Assembly: GCA_900553815.1 (NCBI GenBank)
Contig: USEY01000025.1
Span: forward strand, 1 to 42,232
Direction of reading: 5' to 3'
DNA length: 42,232 nt
Source of the DNA: an uncultured Bacteroides sp.
Lineage (GTDB): Bacteria; Bacteroidota; Bacteroidia; Bacteroidales; Bacteroidaceae
Every line of letters begins with the position of its first letter. The stretch's first letter is position 1. The notes beneath the pieces are model-generated. The model did no database searches. It saw only the letters and a list, made by a program, of their open reading frames with translations, and had not been told where the DNA came from. Of this stretch, positions 1 through 8,779 are shown one piece after another. Position numbers and translations under genes: made by a program.

Positions 1-22
1 TGGCATCTCAGAGCCTGTTTAA

Positions 23-166
23 ACTTTGCTAATTGGGACGTTTGCGGACATTCATTTTCTTAAAAAGGCCGGCTACTCAGCATACAAGAAAAAACATCAG
101 ATTCATGAACAAATGTCCCTGACAGGTTGTTACTATTACCGTATAAACCACTTAAAAAGAATTTAG
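23..166 (+). other. Open C-terminal-like frame before rubredoxin, possible gene remnant
   Basis: The frame is open from a TAA at 20-22 to a TAG at 164-166, four bases before the rubredoxin start. It encodes a basic, Tyr/Lys-rich tail ending in YYYRINHLKRI. It has no convincing start codon and no recognised domain. It could be the 3' end of a gene cut by a rearrangement near position 22, or chance. Low confidence. Confidence 0.2.
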
Positions 167-169
167 ATT

Positions 170-328
170 ATGGACAAGTATGTATGCACGGTATGCAATT
201 ATGTATACGACCCCGAATTGGGCGACCCCGAAAGCGGCATCGCTCCCGGAACAGCTTTTGAAGACCTGCCCGAAGACTGGGTATGCCCCCTCTGCGGTGT
301 AGGCAAAGACGAATTTGAAAAAGAATAA
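170..328 (+). CDS. Rubredoxin
   Basis: A 52-residue protein with the two rubredoxin knuckles: C6-T-V-C9 (followed by N-Y-V-Y-D) and C39-P-L-C42-G. These four cysteines bind a single Fe. The aromatic residues Y4, Y11, Y13, F30 and W37 and the acidic surface are typical, and the length matches the minimal family size of 52-54. It is a soluble cytoplasmic one-electron carrier; in anaerobes it commonly feeds oxygen or peroxide detoxification (rubrerythrin, superoxide reductase), although no such partner is in the window. The ATG at 170 is the only start compatible with the fold. It is monocistronic on the + strand and ends before a strong hairpin at 362-405. Confidence 0.95.
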   Translation: MDKYVCTVCNYVYDPELGDPESGIAPGTAFEDLPEDWVCPLCGVGKDEFEKE

Positions 329-361
329 CGGAAACAGAGACTTTCTGAAACAAAAAGAAAC

Positions 362-449
362 GAGCCATAGCCTGGCGGAGACTTTTCTCCCACAAGCTAT
401 GGCTCATTCTTTTCTTCCTTGGGCAAGTGTACCCACCTCTCCAAGGAAG
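362..449. terminator. Bidirectional terminator hairpins between converging genes
   Basis: GAGCCATAGC (362-371) pairs with GCTATGGCTC (396-405). T-rich sequence follows on both strands (ATTCTTTTCTT on +, GTTTCTTTTTG on -). A second inverted repeat, CTTCCTTGG/CCAAGGAAG, lies at about 415-449. The position between the converging rubredoxin and Na/Pi cotransporter genes fits a shared terminator. Confidence 0.75.
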
Positions 450-471
450 CATATTTCAGTCATTCGACCTT

Positions 472-2178
472 TCAGGAAGCCTTCTTTTCCTTGATGTCGC
501 TGCTGGCTTCTACCACGTTCACCACATAGTCGCCCAGCTTCTCACACTCGGCAATGATGTCCATGTAGTACACACCCATCTGGTAACTGTACTCCTTGTT
601 GTTCACATCCACTATGTTCTGGTTCTTCAACTGGTTACGATAATTGTTTATCTCATTTTCCAGGTTGAACGACTTGTTCACGTCAATGCTCTGGTACTCC
701 GAGTGCTCGGGATGCTCCAGCACCACAATCATCTGTGCCAGTGCCTCATCGGCCAGCTTCATCATAAAGTGGATATGCTCATACTGCTTCTCCACAAAAT
801 CCTGGTTGGACTGTCTGCGCCGGTTGATGGTACGCGCCAGGTTATAACAGCTGTCACCAATACTTTCTATTTCAGTCACTTCACGCAGCATAGCCCTGAT
901 TTGCAGCTTACTTTCCGAACTCAGCCTGCCTTCCGACACCTTGTTCAGGTAGTTTGCAATCTCCAGCTCCATGCTGTCACTGATGTTCTCGTATTTCTCT
1001 ATACGGCTGAACACCTGATTGAAATCATCATCCTTCTCCGTATGCAGCAGTGTCTTCACCATGCCAAACATACGGTGCGTACGCTCGGCAAACAGGTGGA
1101 TTTCCTTGCTGGCCTGAAGTATGGAAAGCTCGGCTGTAGACAGCATACCACCCGTAATGAAGCGCAGCCTGTACTCCTCGTCCTGCTCCTTCTGAGGAAT
1201 GATGACACATACCGTACGTTCTATAAACTTCACAAACCAAATAAGAATCAGCACATTGCAGATATTAAAGCAAGTATGGAAAGCCGACAGCTTGAATGAA
1301 ACAGCCACAGCCGGATCATTGCTGCCCATCACATTTTCCACAAACCACGATACGCCCTCTGTGAACGGCACAAACAGACAAAGCACCCAGATGACACCAA
1401 ACACATTGAACACCAAATGCGCCAATGCCGCCCGCCGGGCCTGTGTATTTCCGGTCAGGGCCGCCAGATTGGCCGTAATGGTAGTACCTATATTCTCACC
1501 CAGCACCAGTGCCGCACCCAATTCAAAGCTAATCCAACCGTTAGCACACATAATCAGCGTAATAGCCATCGTAGCAGCCGATGCCTGCACAATCATGGTC
1601 AGGATGGTTCCGATAATTACAAACAACAGGATGGAGAAGAAACCCATATCCGTATAGTCCTGCACGAAAGCCAGCATGTCAGGGTTCTGACTCAAGTCGG
1701 GCGCATTGTTCTTCAGGTAAGACAAGCCCATGAACAGGAACGAAAAGCCAAAAATAAATTCACCCAGCGACTTACGGTTACTCTTTTGAGAAAACAACAG
1801 CGGAATGCCAAAGGCCAGCAAAGGAAGGGCAAAGGCTGCAATATCCACCTTGAAACCCAGAGCCGAGATAATCCATGCCGTCACCGTTGTACCGATGTTG
1901 GCACCCATGATTACACCGATAGATTGCGACAATGTCAGCAAGCCCGCATTTACAAAGCTCACCACCATCACCGTAGTGGCCGAGGAGGATTGAATCAATG
2001 CCGTAATCAGCATACCCGTCAGTACACCGGTCACCCGGTTAGTCGTCATGGCCGTCAGAATTCTTCGGAGCCGGTCGCCCGCAAACTTCTGAAGTCCTTC
2101 ACTCATAATCTTCATTCCGTAGAGGAATAGCGCCAGCGAGCCAAGCAGCTTTAAAAAATCATAAAAAGAATACTCCAT
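472..2178 (-). CDS. Na/Pi cotransporter family protein with C-terminal PhoU-like domain
   Basis: A 568-residue membrane protein of the Na+/phosphate cotransporter type (NptA/YjbB group). The N-terminal half (about residues 8-320) is polytopic and carries the inverted-repeat signature: QSSSATT at 63-69, the related VQASAATM stretch near 198, and the glycine-rich GANIGTT and GENIGTT segments after each. The C-terminal part (about 350-560) is soluble and helical and resembles PhoU, with charged heptad-like helices. The family moves phosphate with Na+ across the inner membrane; the direction in Bacteroides is not known from sequence. The ATG at 2178 begins directly before the first hydrophobic helix. 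The gene is divergent from the nucleoside kinase, with an 85-bp gap between them. Confidence 0.9.
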   Translation of the reverse strand: MEYSFYDFLKLLGSLALFLYGMKIMSEGLQKFAGDRLRRILTAMTTNRVTGVLTGMLITALIQSSSATTVMVVSFVNAGLLTLSQSIGVIMGANIGTTVTAWIISALGFKVDIAAFALPLLAFGIPLLFSQKSNRKSLGEFIFGFSFLFMGLSYLKNNAPDLSQNPDMLAFVQDYTDMGFFSILLFVIIGTILTMIVQASAATMAITLIMCANGWISFELGAALVLGENIGTTITANLAALTGNTQARRAALAHLVFNVFGVIWVLCLFVPFTEGVSWFVENVMGSNDPAVAVSFKLSAFHTCFNICNVLILIWFVKFIERTVCVIIPQKEQDEEYRLRFITGGMLSTAELSILQASKEIHLFAERTHRMFGMVKTLLHTEKDDDFNQVFSRIEKYENISDSMELEIANYLNKVSEGRLSSESKLQIRAMLREVTEIESIGDSCYNLARTINRRRQSNQDFVEKQYEHIHFMMKLADEALAQMIVVLEHPEHSEYQSIDVNKSFNLENEINNYRNQLKNQNIVDVNNKEYSYQMGVYYMDIIAECEKLGDYVVNVVEASSDIKEKKAS

Positions 2179-2263
2179 CTTTAATTAATGAAAGGGTTTC
2201 TTTGCTTCATCTGTTATTACCTCTACCTTTAACGGGTAAATCACTCCCTAAAAACGAAAGGTT

Positions 2264-3937
2264 ATGAAACACATGTTACAAATTTGTTGCAAAAATAATA
2301 ATATTTATAAAGATTTCCCCATCGGGAGCTCACTTTTGGATATTTATTACGGTTTTAATCTCAATTTCCCCTATCAGGTAGTCAGCGCCCGGGTCAACAA
2401 CAAATCCGAAGGACTGAATTTCCGGGTCTACAACAACAAGGACGTGGAATTCCTCGACGTACGCAACCATTCAGGCATGCGCACCTATGTGCGCTCGCTC
2501 TGCTTCATTCTCTACAAGGCTGTCAGCGAGCTGTTTCCGCAAGGGAAGCTCTATGTGGAGCACCCCGTGTCAAAAGGTTACTTCTGCAACCTGCGCATCG
2601 GACGCCCCATCGAACTGGAAGACGTCATCGCCATCAAGAAGCGCATGCAGGAAATCATTGCCGAAGACATTCCCTTCCACCGCACCGAATGCCACACCAC
2701 AGAAGCCGTACGCATCTTCAGCGAACGGGGCATGACCGATAAAGTAAAGCTGCTCGAAACCTCCGGCGACCTCTACACCTACTATTACACACTGGGCGAC
2801 ACCGTAGACTACTACTATGGTAACCTGCTTCCCAGCACCGGCTTCATCAAGCTGTTCGACCTTGTGAAATACTACGACGGCCTGCTCCTGCGCATCCCCA
2901 ACAAGGAGAACCCCAATGTGCTCGAAGACGTGGTGAAACAGGAGAAGATGCTCGATGTGTTCAAAGAACATCTGCGCTGGAACCACATCATGGGGCTGAG
3001 CAATGTAGGCGACTTTAACCTGGCCTGCATGAACGGACACGCCACCGAACTCATCAACGTGGCCGAAGCCTTGCAGGAGAAAAAGATAGCCCAGATTGCC
3101 GACGAAATCTACAACCGCAGCCTGAACGGCAACAAGGTGAAACTGGTGCTCATCTCCGGCCCGTCCTCGTCAGGCAAGACAACTTTCAGCAAGCGTCTGT
3201 CCGTACAGCTCATGACCAACGGCATACGTCCCTACCCCATAGCCATGGACAACTATTTCGTCAACCGCGAGGACACTCCTCTCGACGCCAACGGTAACCA
3301 TGACTACGAGTCACTCTATGCCCTCGACCTCAAGAAGTTCGAAGAAGACATGCAGGCACTGCTGCGGGGCGAGGAGATAGACCTGCCCACCTTCAACTTC
3401 ACTACCGGCAAACGGGAATACAAGGGCAACAAACTGCGCATCGACGAGCATACCGTGCTCATCCTCGAAGGCATCCACGCCCTGAACCCCGAGCTCACGC
3501 CGCAGATTCCTGCCGAGAACAAATTCAAAATCTATGTTTCGGCCCTGACCACCATATCGCTCGACGACCACAACTGGATTCCTACCACCGACAACCGCCT
3601 GGTACGCCGCATCATACGCGACTACAACTACCGCGGCTACTCTGCCCAGGAAACCATATCGCGCTGGCCCAGCGTACGTGCCGGCGAGGACAAGTGGATA
3701 TTCCCCTACCAGGAAAACGCTGACGTCATGTTCAACTCCGCCCTGCTCTTCGAGTTTGCCGTACTGCGCAGCCATGTGGAACCCATTCTGAACAGCGTGC
3801 CCCGCAACTGCCCCGAGTATGGCGAAGCCTACCGCCTGCTCAAGTTCATCAAATACTTCACCCCTGTGCAGGACAAGGAAATACCGCCCACATCGCTCCT
3901 GCGCGAATTTTTGGGAGGCAGTAGTTTCAAATACTAA
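2264..3937 (+). CDS. Nucleoside (uridine-like) kinase with N-terminal TGS/tRNA-synthetase-like region
   Basis: A 557-residue cytoplasmic protein. Residues 1-60 look like a TGS-type domain. Residues about 60-220 resemble the second domain of threonyl-tRNA synthetases, with an HxxxxH-like HRTECH stretch. A P-loop kinase follows, with Walker A GPSSSGKTT at 299-307. Further kinase-type motifs include the DNYF segment after it and the VRRIIRDYNYRG segment resembling the lid of uridine kinase/phosphoribulokinase proteins. This TGS-kinase fusion is standard in Bacteroidetes and Firmicutes, where it is annotated as a nucleoside kinase; uridine or cytidine phosphorylation is inferred from the family. 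The gene is single, and the divergent promoter region lies before 2264. An interspersed palindrome follows the stop. Confidence 0.88.
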   Translation: MKHMLQICCKNNNIYKDFPIGSSLLDIYYGFNLNFPYQVVSARVNNKSEGLNFRVYNNKDVEFLDVRNHSGMRTYVRSLCFILYKAVSELFPQGKLYVEHPVSKGYFCNLRIGRPIELEDVIAIKKRMQEIIAEDIPFHRTECHTTEAVRIFSERGMTDKVKLLETSGDLYTYYYTLGDTVDYYYGNLLPSTGFIKLFDLVKYYDGLLLRIPNKENPNVLEDVVKQEKMLDVFKEHLRWNHIMGLSNVGDFNLACMNGHATELINVAEALQEKKIAQIADEIYNRSLNGNKVKLVLISGPSSSGKTTFSKRLSVQLMTNGIRPYPIAMDNYFVNREDTPLDANGNHDYESLYALDLKKFEEDMQALLRGEEIDLPTFNFTTGKREYKGNKLRIDEHTVLILEGIHALNPELTPQIPAENKFKIYVSALTTISLDDHNWIPTTDNRLVRRIIRDYNYRGYSAQETISRWPSVRAGEDKWIFPYQENADVMFNSALLFEFAVLRSHVEPILNSVPRNCPEYGEAYRLLKFIKYFTPVQDKEIPPTSLLREFLGGSSFKY

Positions 3938-3948
3938 AGCGGCCAACA

Positions 3949-4050
3949 GCACACAGATGACACAGATTTAGACTAATTTTCACAGATTTATTGGTCACCT
4001 GCCCAATTATATCCACGTGGTCATCTGTTCTATCTGCGTCATCTGTGTGC
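3949..4050. repeat. Interspersed palindromic element, 19-bp inverted ends
   Basis: Positions 3949-3967 (GCACACAGATGACACAGAT) are repeated inverted at 4032-4050 with a single mismatch, around about 64 bp of inner sequence with further ATCTGTG-type words. A short relative occurs near 20114-20140. It sits in the gap between two co-oriented genes and probably folds as a long hairpin in RNA. Confidence 0.7.
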
Positions 4051-4080
4051 CCTTCAAGTACAACGTAAGAAAAAACAGTT

Positions 4081-4088
4081 TACCTTTG
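4081..4088 (+). promoter_or_regulatory. Bacteroides-type -7 box (TACCTTTG) for the TPR sensor gene
   Basis: TACCTTTG matches the TAnnTTTG consensus and lies 29 bp before the ATG at 4118. No clear TTTG is seen at the expected -33 position. Confidence 0.5.
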
Positions 4089-4117
4089 CCCAACAAATAC
4101 TCAAATTACAAAGCAAA

Positions 4118-5623
4118 ATGAAAAAGACAATGACCCTCCTGCTGCTGGCCGTCACCCTGCTGTGTAGCCATGCCTACGCACAAAACCGCGGCAGCGAACT
4201 GATGAAACAGGCCGAAACAAGCCTTTCGCAAAACGAGTATGTCAAGGCACGCTATCTCTTCCTGCAAGCCTACAGTGCCTTTATCCAGCAGGCCAACTAT
4301 GCCAATGCCGTGAAGTGTGCCGTACAGACAAGCGCCCTCTACCACCGCGAAAACTACTACAAAGAAGCTTTCGACGTGCTGAGAGCTGCCGAACAGAATA
4401 TCCTTTCGGCCAACCAGCAGAATGCACAGACACTGGCCACCCTGCGCTTCCCCATCACCAAGGAACGCCTGCGCATGTACATCAAGCTGAAAAACACCAT
4501 ACGCGCCAAAGACCAGCTCGGCCAACTCGAAGAACAGGCCAAGGCCGCCGGCAGCGACTCACTGAGCAACGACCTGCTTTATACGCAGGCCACCTACTAC
4601 TACACCTTCGGCCAAAACCAGCAGGGCGATGCCGCTTTCAACAAGCTGGTGGCTCAGTACAACAACCAGAAGAAGTACGACCAGGTGAAGGAATGCTACA
4701 AGACCCTCATCAGCATAGGCCGCAGTGCCAATAACTCCGCACTGGTGTCACGCACCTACGAAAACTACATTGCCTGGAGCGACTCCGTGCAGGCACTCAT
4801 TGCCCGCGACGACTACAACGTACTGAAAGCCAAGTACGACGAAAGCCTGGCCACCATCCAGGACAAAGACTCCTCGCTCTCATCGCGCCAGTACATCATT
4901 GTCGGACTCTGCATTCTGGCTACCATCCTGGCTGCCGCACTGGTGTTAGGCGCCATCGTATTGCTGCGCTTCATCGCCCTCACCCGCAAGCAGAAGAAAG
5001 CCATCGAAACCGCCAACCAGCACAACGAACTGAAGACGCAGTTCATACAGAATATCTCAGCACAAATGGAGCCCACACTCGGCAAGCTGGAACCCACCAA
5101 CCCCAGCGTACAGGCCCTGCGCTCCTTTACGGCACACATTCAGGAGTTGTCCGACCTGGAGAGCAACCTGTCGCAACCCTACGAAATGGAAGAGCGGAAT
5201 GCCTGCACCTTCTGCGAAGGACTGATGGAGCAAATCAAGCCCCTGACCGCCGAAGGCGTTACCCTCACCGTCAACGCTCCCAAACTGAGTGTGAAGGTCT
5301 GCACCGAGCCTCTGGAAAAGCTTCTTCTCCGCCTGCTCAAGAATGCCGCTGCCTACACACCTGCCGAAGGCAAAATCTGGCTGGACTACAAAAAACGTGG
5401 TGCGCATACCCAGCAGTTCATCGTTACCGACACGGGCTGTGGCATTCCTGAAGACCGCCGCAAAAACCTCTTCAAGCCCTTCAGCGAAGTACGCGACCTG
5501 ACCCAAGGCGACGGACTGGGCCTGCCCATCTGCTCGCTCATGGCCACCCGCATGAACGGTTCCCTGAGCATCGACACCGCCTACACCAAGGGAACGCGCT
5601 TCGTACTGGAGCTGCATGTCTGA
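4118..5623 (+). CDS. TPR-domain sensor histidine-kinase-like protein lacking the phospho-acceptor His
   Basis: A 501-residue inner-membrane protein. It has a signal peptide (residues 1-21, cleavage after AYA), a periplasmic helical region of TPR character (about 25-250), one transmembrane helix (about 259-283), and a cytoplasmic dimerisation-helix region followed by a HATPase_c domain. The ATPase motifs are intact: an N-box with LLKNAAAYTP, G1 as DTGCGIP, G2 as GDGLGLPIC. The H-box is not: where active kinases read NISHEIRTPL, this one reads NISAQMEPTL (residues 312-321), so Ala315 replaces the phosphorylated histidine. It therefore probably cannot autophosphorylate at the usual site. It could be a phosphatase, a partner in a heterodimer, or an ATP-dependent scaffold. 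No response regulator is adjacent. Confidence 0.85.
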   Translation: MKKTMTLLLLAVTLLCSHAYAQNRGSELMKQAETSLSQNEYVKARYLFLQAYSAFIQQANYANAVKCAVQTSALYHRENYYKEAFDVLRAAEQNILSANQQNAQTLATLRFPITKERLRMYIKLKNTIRAKDQLGQLEEQAKAAGSDSLSNDLLYTQATYYYTFGQNQQGDAAFNKLVAQYNNQKKYDQVKECYKTLISIGRSANNSALVSRTYENYIAWSDSVQALIARDDYNVLKAKYDESLATIQDKDSSLSSRQYIIVGLCILATILAAALVLGAIVLLRFIALTRKQKKAIETANQHNELKTQFIQNISAQMEPTLGKLEPTNPSVQALRSFTAHIQELSDLESNLSQPYEMEERNACTFCEGLMEQIKPLTAEGVTLTVNAPKLSVKVCTEPLEKLLLRLLKNAAAYTPAEGKIWLDYKKRGAHTQQFIVTDTGCGIPEDRRKNLFKPFSEVRDLTQGDGLGLPICSLMATRMNGSLSIDTAYTKGTRFVLELHV

Positions 5624-5717
5624 TAAAACAAATGCGGACTGCATGTGCTGCCCCTATTCCATCGGGCAGTCGGGCAGTCCGCATCTGCAAGTTTAGCACT
5701 TGCCAAACTCAATTCCT

Positions 5718-7586
5718 TTATTTCTCGGAAATAACAGTGACGAAGCTGATAGCAGGCAGATAAACTTTCACTGTACCATCCGTTACTTCAGCCTTACTTT
5801 CCTTCATGCAGTCCTGTGTATTGGTGACAAACACTTTAACCGACTTCACACCATCCGGCAATCCCGAAATGACAGCATGGCGGTCAGCACCATTATTCAC
5901 CATGTGAACAGCATATTCACCGCGTGCAATGTTGCCAAATGCGGCTGCATTCACATGCTTATTGTCATTGGTAAAAGCCAGCGCCAGCGCATCGGCAGGA
6001 GTAGAAGCCAACTGCTTGATGTTCCAGAAGCGTTGCGTAGGACGCAACGGACCGGTGGAACGATAGATGCCATCCCCCCACAACAAAGAATAATCAGAAG
6101 TGAGCTGCCATTGCAGGATGGATAGCGGCTGACAGATGGCACAGATACGTGTATAAAGATTTATTTCATACAAAGCAAAGGTTGATTCATTGAAGATTTC
6201 GGAATACATGTGTGCCGCAGCATCCGTACTTCCCTCACCAACCAGCAAGGGTACATTGATCTGCCGGGCAGCGTCTCTCCACTTTACCAGTGTGGCGTCA
6301 TCGCATCCCCTCCAGGAATGGAAAGAAACGGCACCAATATACGGCAGGCAAGCAGGGTCATTCAATGCAGGAAGAATAAAATCGAAGGTCGTGGCATCGG
6401 AGTTATCTCCCAGCAACATCTTTGTCGGCAGATTCAATTTCGCCAGATAAGCACCAAACTCTTTGATAAAATCGGCATGTTCTTGCGGAGTAAACAATAC
6501 ATCAATGCCCAAGTCAGACTCATTGAACGAAAACATGACAAATTCTACCCCGTGATACTTTTTCATGTAAACCAGATAATCAGCCATCGACTTGAATATT
6601 TTTTCTTTCTTGGCCTGATTCAAGCGATGAGCAGCTATATTTCCGCGAGGTTTGTCGAAATCACCCTCAACGGCCCAACGGGGCGGGAACCAGGTGCTCA
6701 AGATAACCGGCATCCCTATCTGCTTCAAACGAACGGCCATATCAATGCTTCTTTTCAGACGGTCTGTTTCACCATTCTTCAATATGTTTTCAATGGGATT
6801 CATATCCTCTTCAGGATGCCAGGCACTCCACGGAAATTCCACCCTGCCATAAGCAACACGCAGGTTGTTCAGGCAATAGTCCACCACCTTGGGGTCAGCA
6901 GACGGATTCTGCATACGGAAGTTGCCGCCAAAACCGACAAACAGACTACCCGGTTTCTGTACATCAACCGCAATATTCGCATCAGAGTGATCTATCACAC
7001 CTGTGGCATACAGTTCCATCCCGATGGAATTACGATCGCCCTTTTTCAATGAAGAAGCCAGTTGAATATACACCACCTGGTTGCCATCCTCCGCTTTCAC
7101 AAAGGACTTCACCGAACGTTCAAACGTCAGCTCCAGCCTTCTTGTGGGAGCAGTAACGGCTATCTTTCTCCCGCTACGCTTGATTTTGGCATCGGCATAA
7201 TGCTCGTCCGGAAAGGACAAGCAGAAATAAGCAGCCTGGTTGAGCGTCGTATCGGAAGCCATGTCAATATGAATGCCAACACGTTCCTTTGCCAAATCCA
7301 CCACCTTCTGGGTAAACTGCACCTTACGCATGGAAGTAATCACTTCCTGACTGTTTCCATCGCGGTGATAACGGGGCCGCACCTGTTTTTCCTTACCGGT
7401 GATTTCCATATTACCATCCAAGTCACCCACCCGCAATGTAGACTCAAAATCAATCAATTCACCATCCACACGTACACCAGTGATGTTACTCCAGGCCATC
7501 ACCTCCGTCTGTGCTACCGACATCGACGCCTGAAAGCAGCCTATCAACGCCAGCAATCCAATCTTCAATAATCTCATGTTTTTCAT
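5718..7586 (-). CDS. Secreted glycoside hydrolase, GH30-like (clan GH-A)
   Basis: A 622-residue exported protein with a signal peptide ending near residue 26 (SVAQ-T), a beta-rich N-terminal region (about 30-210), a TIM-barrel region (about 213-520) and a C-terminal beta-sandwich (about 530-622) that ends with the frame. The barrel shows the clan-A pair: an Asn-Glu after beta-4 (FSFNES, N355-E356, probable acid/base) and LVGEGSTD with E451 as probable nucleophile. Barrel plus C-terminal sandwich is the GH30 layout; GH39 or GH79 relatives are alternatives. Substrate cannot be read from sequence. A second in-frame ATG at 7577 is possible. The nearest upstream DNA is the 504-bp repeat copy, whose TACATTTG box (7802-7795) could drive it. 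Confidence 0.75.
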   Translation of the reverse strand: MKNMRLLKIGLLALIGCFQASMSVAQTEVMAWSNITGVRVDGELIDFESTLRVGDLDGNMEITGKEKQVRPRYHRDGNSQEVITSMRKVQFTQKVVDLAKERVGIHIDMASDTTLNQAAYFCLSFPDEHYADAKIKRSGRKIAVTAPTRRLELTFERSVKSFVKAEDGNQVVYIQLASSLKKGDRNSIGMELYATGVIDHSDANIAVDVQKPGSLFVGFGGNFRMQNPSADPKVVDYCLNNLRVAYGRVEFPWSAWHPEEDMNPIENILKNGETDRLKRSIDMAVRLKQIGMPVILSTWFPPRWAVEGDFDKPRGNIAAHRLNQAKKEKIFKSMADYLVYMKKYHGVEFVMFSFNESDLGIDVLFTPQEHADFIKEFGAYLAKLNLPTKMLLGDNSDATTFDFILPALNDPACLPYIGAVSFHSWRGCDDATLVKWRDAARQINVPLLVGEGSTDAAAHMYSEIFNESTFALYEINLYTRICAICQPLSILQWQLTSDYSLLWGDGIYRSTGPLRPTQRFWNIKQLASTPADALALAFTNDNKHVNAAAFGNIARGEYAVHMVNNGADRHAVISGLPDGVKSVKVFVTNTQDCMKESKAEVTDGTVKVYLPAISFVTVISEK

Positions 7587-7727
7587 AACTAAATAAATTT
7601 ATTTCCGTTTTTCTGATGTATAGGCCAATCATACAAGCTATTCACGTTTCGCACGTGCAAGCTGAAAGCCGACTGACCAAACTTAATCTTGTGATTACGA
7701 CTTTAAAGAACAAAATCAAAAGATTGC
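7587..7727. other. Gap upstream of the GH30-like gene, with a nine-codon nuclease-gene remnant
   Basis: No complete gene is seen. On the minus strand, 7703-7729 reads KQSFDFVL followed by stop. This matches the end KQSFDFIL-stop of the gene at 8780-9526. The DNA is identical for AAAATCAAAAGATTGCTTTTC at 7712-7732 and 8789-8809. It is best read as the tail left after most of a second copy of that gene was deleted. Confidence 0.55.
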
Positions 7728-8231
7728 TTTTCTTACCCAACCGTCCGATAAAACAGTTACATGCTTACTCTTTGCAGGTAATTTTACTCGCATACAAATG
7801 TACGAAATTGCAGCATGATTATGGATTGACATCTTCTAAAAAAGCGACTTTTTTATTTCCGACTCACCCAAACAGTTCTGACCGGTATACACTTTTATCC
7901 GATCAGCAACCTGTCTCATCAATATACGTGTCTGCAGGCCCCTGCTCCCGCATCCTTAACATGCCTCACCGTCAACCTCCCGGCACCTTTTCCCCGTCTG
8001 CTAGCCAAGAATGGAACAGCACCCGCATACAGTGTGCCTATCCCCTCATCATAACCGACCGTCCGCTCTTTATCATCCGCTTCTGCCACTTGCCGCAACC
8101 TGCCGTTCAGCAGGCAAACACTGTTTGAAATCCGCTGCCCATCGGCACTGCGGAAAGCCAGATACACCGCCAGTTCGTCGCTCCCCCAGCCCAAGGGCAG
8201 ACGCAAGCAGCATCGCCTGTCGGAACGGCTG
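7728..8231. repeat. 504-bp direct repeat, copy 1
   Basis: This block aligns without gaps, at a constant offset of 1825 bp, with 9553-10056. It covers the 3' third of a DUF6266-type gene plus its downstream region, a terminator-like AAAAAAGTCGCTTTTTTAG (minus strand) and a minus-strand TACATTTG box at 7802-7795. Scattered substitutions show that it is not a recent perfect copy. Confidence 0.85.
7919..8231 (-). pseudogene. 3' fragment of a DUF6266-type gene
   Basis: The frame encodes the same C-terminal region as the intact gene at 9744-10553: the RLPLGW.SDELAVYLAF segment, the SNSVCLLNGRLRQVAE segment, and the final DAGAGACRHVY. Homology stops abruptly at 8231. Upstream the frame continues into unrelated sequence with no N-terminal domain, so this is a truncated copy and not an independent gene. 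It is about 104 codons of an original of about 270. Confidence 0.75.
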
Positions 8232-8568
8232 ACGGTCTGACATACACTACTACGAATTGCACAGACTACTATAGGGAAAAGGAGGCTGTGCAATCCGCAC
8301 ACGAACAAATCATAGCATAACACCGCGAAGCGAATCCTGCCAGCGACCCAACAAGTCTATATTTTTTCCTACTCAGATTTTCCCACCATCCCTTCCTGAG
8401 ACATCAACCTCTTTCGATGTCCTCACAAAGGCCGTTTCCTCCCCATATACCAAACAAGGTTAATAAATACCCCAACAGCCGACAGCCTCACCACACGGTT
8501 TTCTATCGGCCACTTTTCTCCACACACCTTTATTCATCAGCCATTTAAGCTGCTTTTCATCCTCCCGA
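8232..8568. other. Non-coding gap inside the repeat-flanked cassette
   Basis: No credible gene, RNA or promoter is seen. The sequence is C/T-rich on the + strand and shows no similarity to the other copy of the flanking repeat. It may be decayed coding DNA between the small gene at 8569 and the DUF6266 fragment. Confidence 0.4.
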
Positions 8569-8775
8569 TTATTCCGGCTCTGCAACAATACGGCAACGTA
8601 TCCGCTGCTCCGAAAAGCCATTCATTACAATCCATTCGTTGTTTTTATAAAGATTGGCCAAGGCCTCCTCTCTCGTTTCCCCGCTCTCAATTCCTAAGAC
8701 CTGCAAGCTGTCAAGTTTCTCGTTATTGGGCGCCACGGTATAGCCCTCATCCGTAAAAAATATATATGTATGCAT
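8569..8775 (-). CDS. Small hypothetical protein downstream of the winged-helix/nuclease gene
   Basis: A 68-residue soluble protein beginning MHTYIFFTDEGYT and ending IRCRIVAEPE. The ATG at 8775 is preferred because it lies 4 bp after the stop of the gene at 8780-9526. A longer frame would start inside that gene and has no sensible N-terminus. The pattern is a short beta-strand, the segment LQVLGIESGETREEALANLYKNN (split by an expected turn), then a strand. This resembles small partner proteins with a YcfA/HicB-like alpha-beta layout, but I do not recognise the family. The tight coupling suggests a role with the upstream gene. Confidence 0.65.
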   Translation of the reverse strand: MHTYIFFTDEGYTVAPNNEKLDSLQVLGIESGETREEALANLYKNNEWIVMNGFSEQRIRCRIVAEPE

Positions 8776-8779
8776 CGCT

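Noticed and set aside
427..2130. Long + strand frames opposite the Na/Pi cotransporter gene
   Set aside because: They are antisense shadows; the minus-strand product is a clear transporter.
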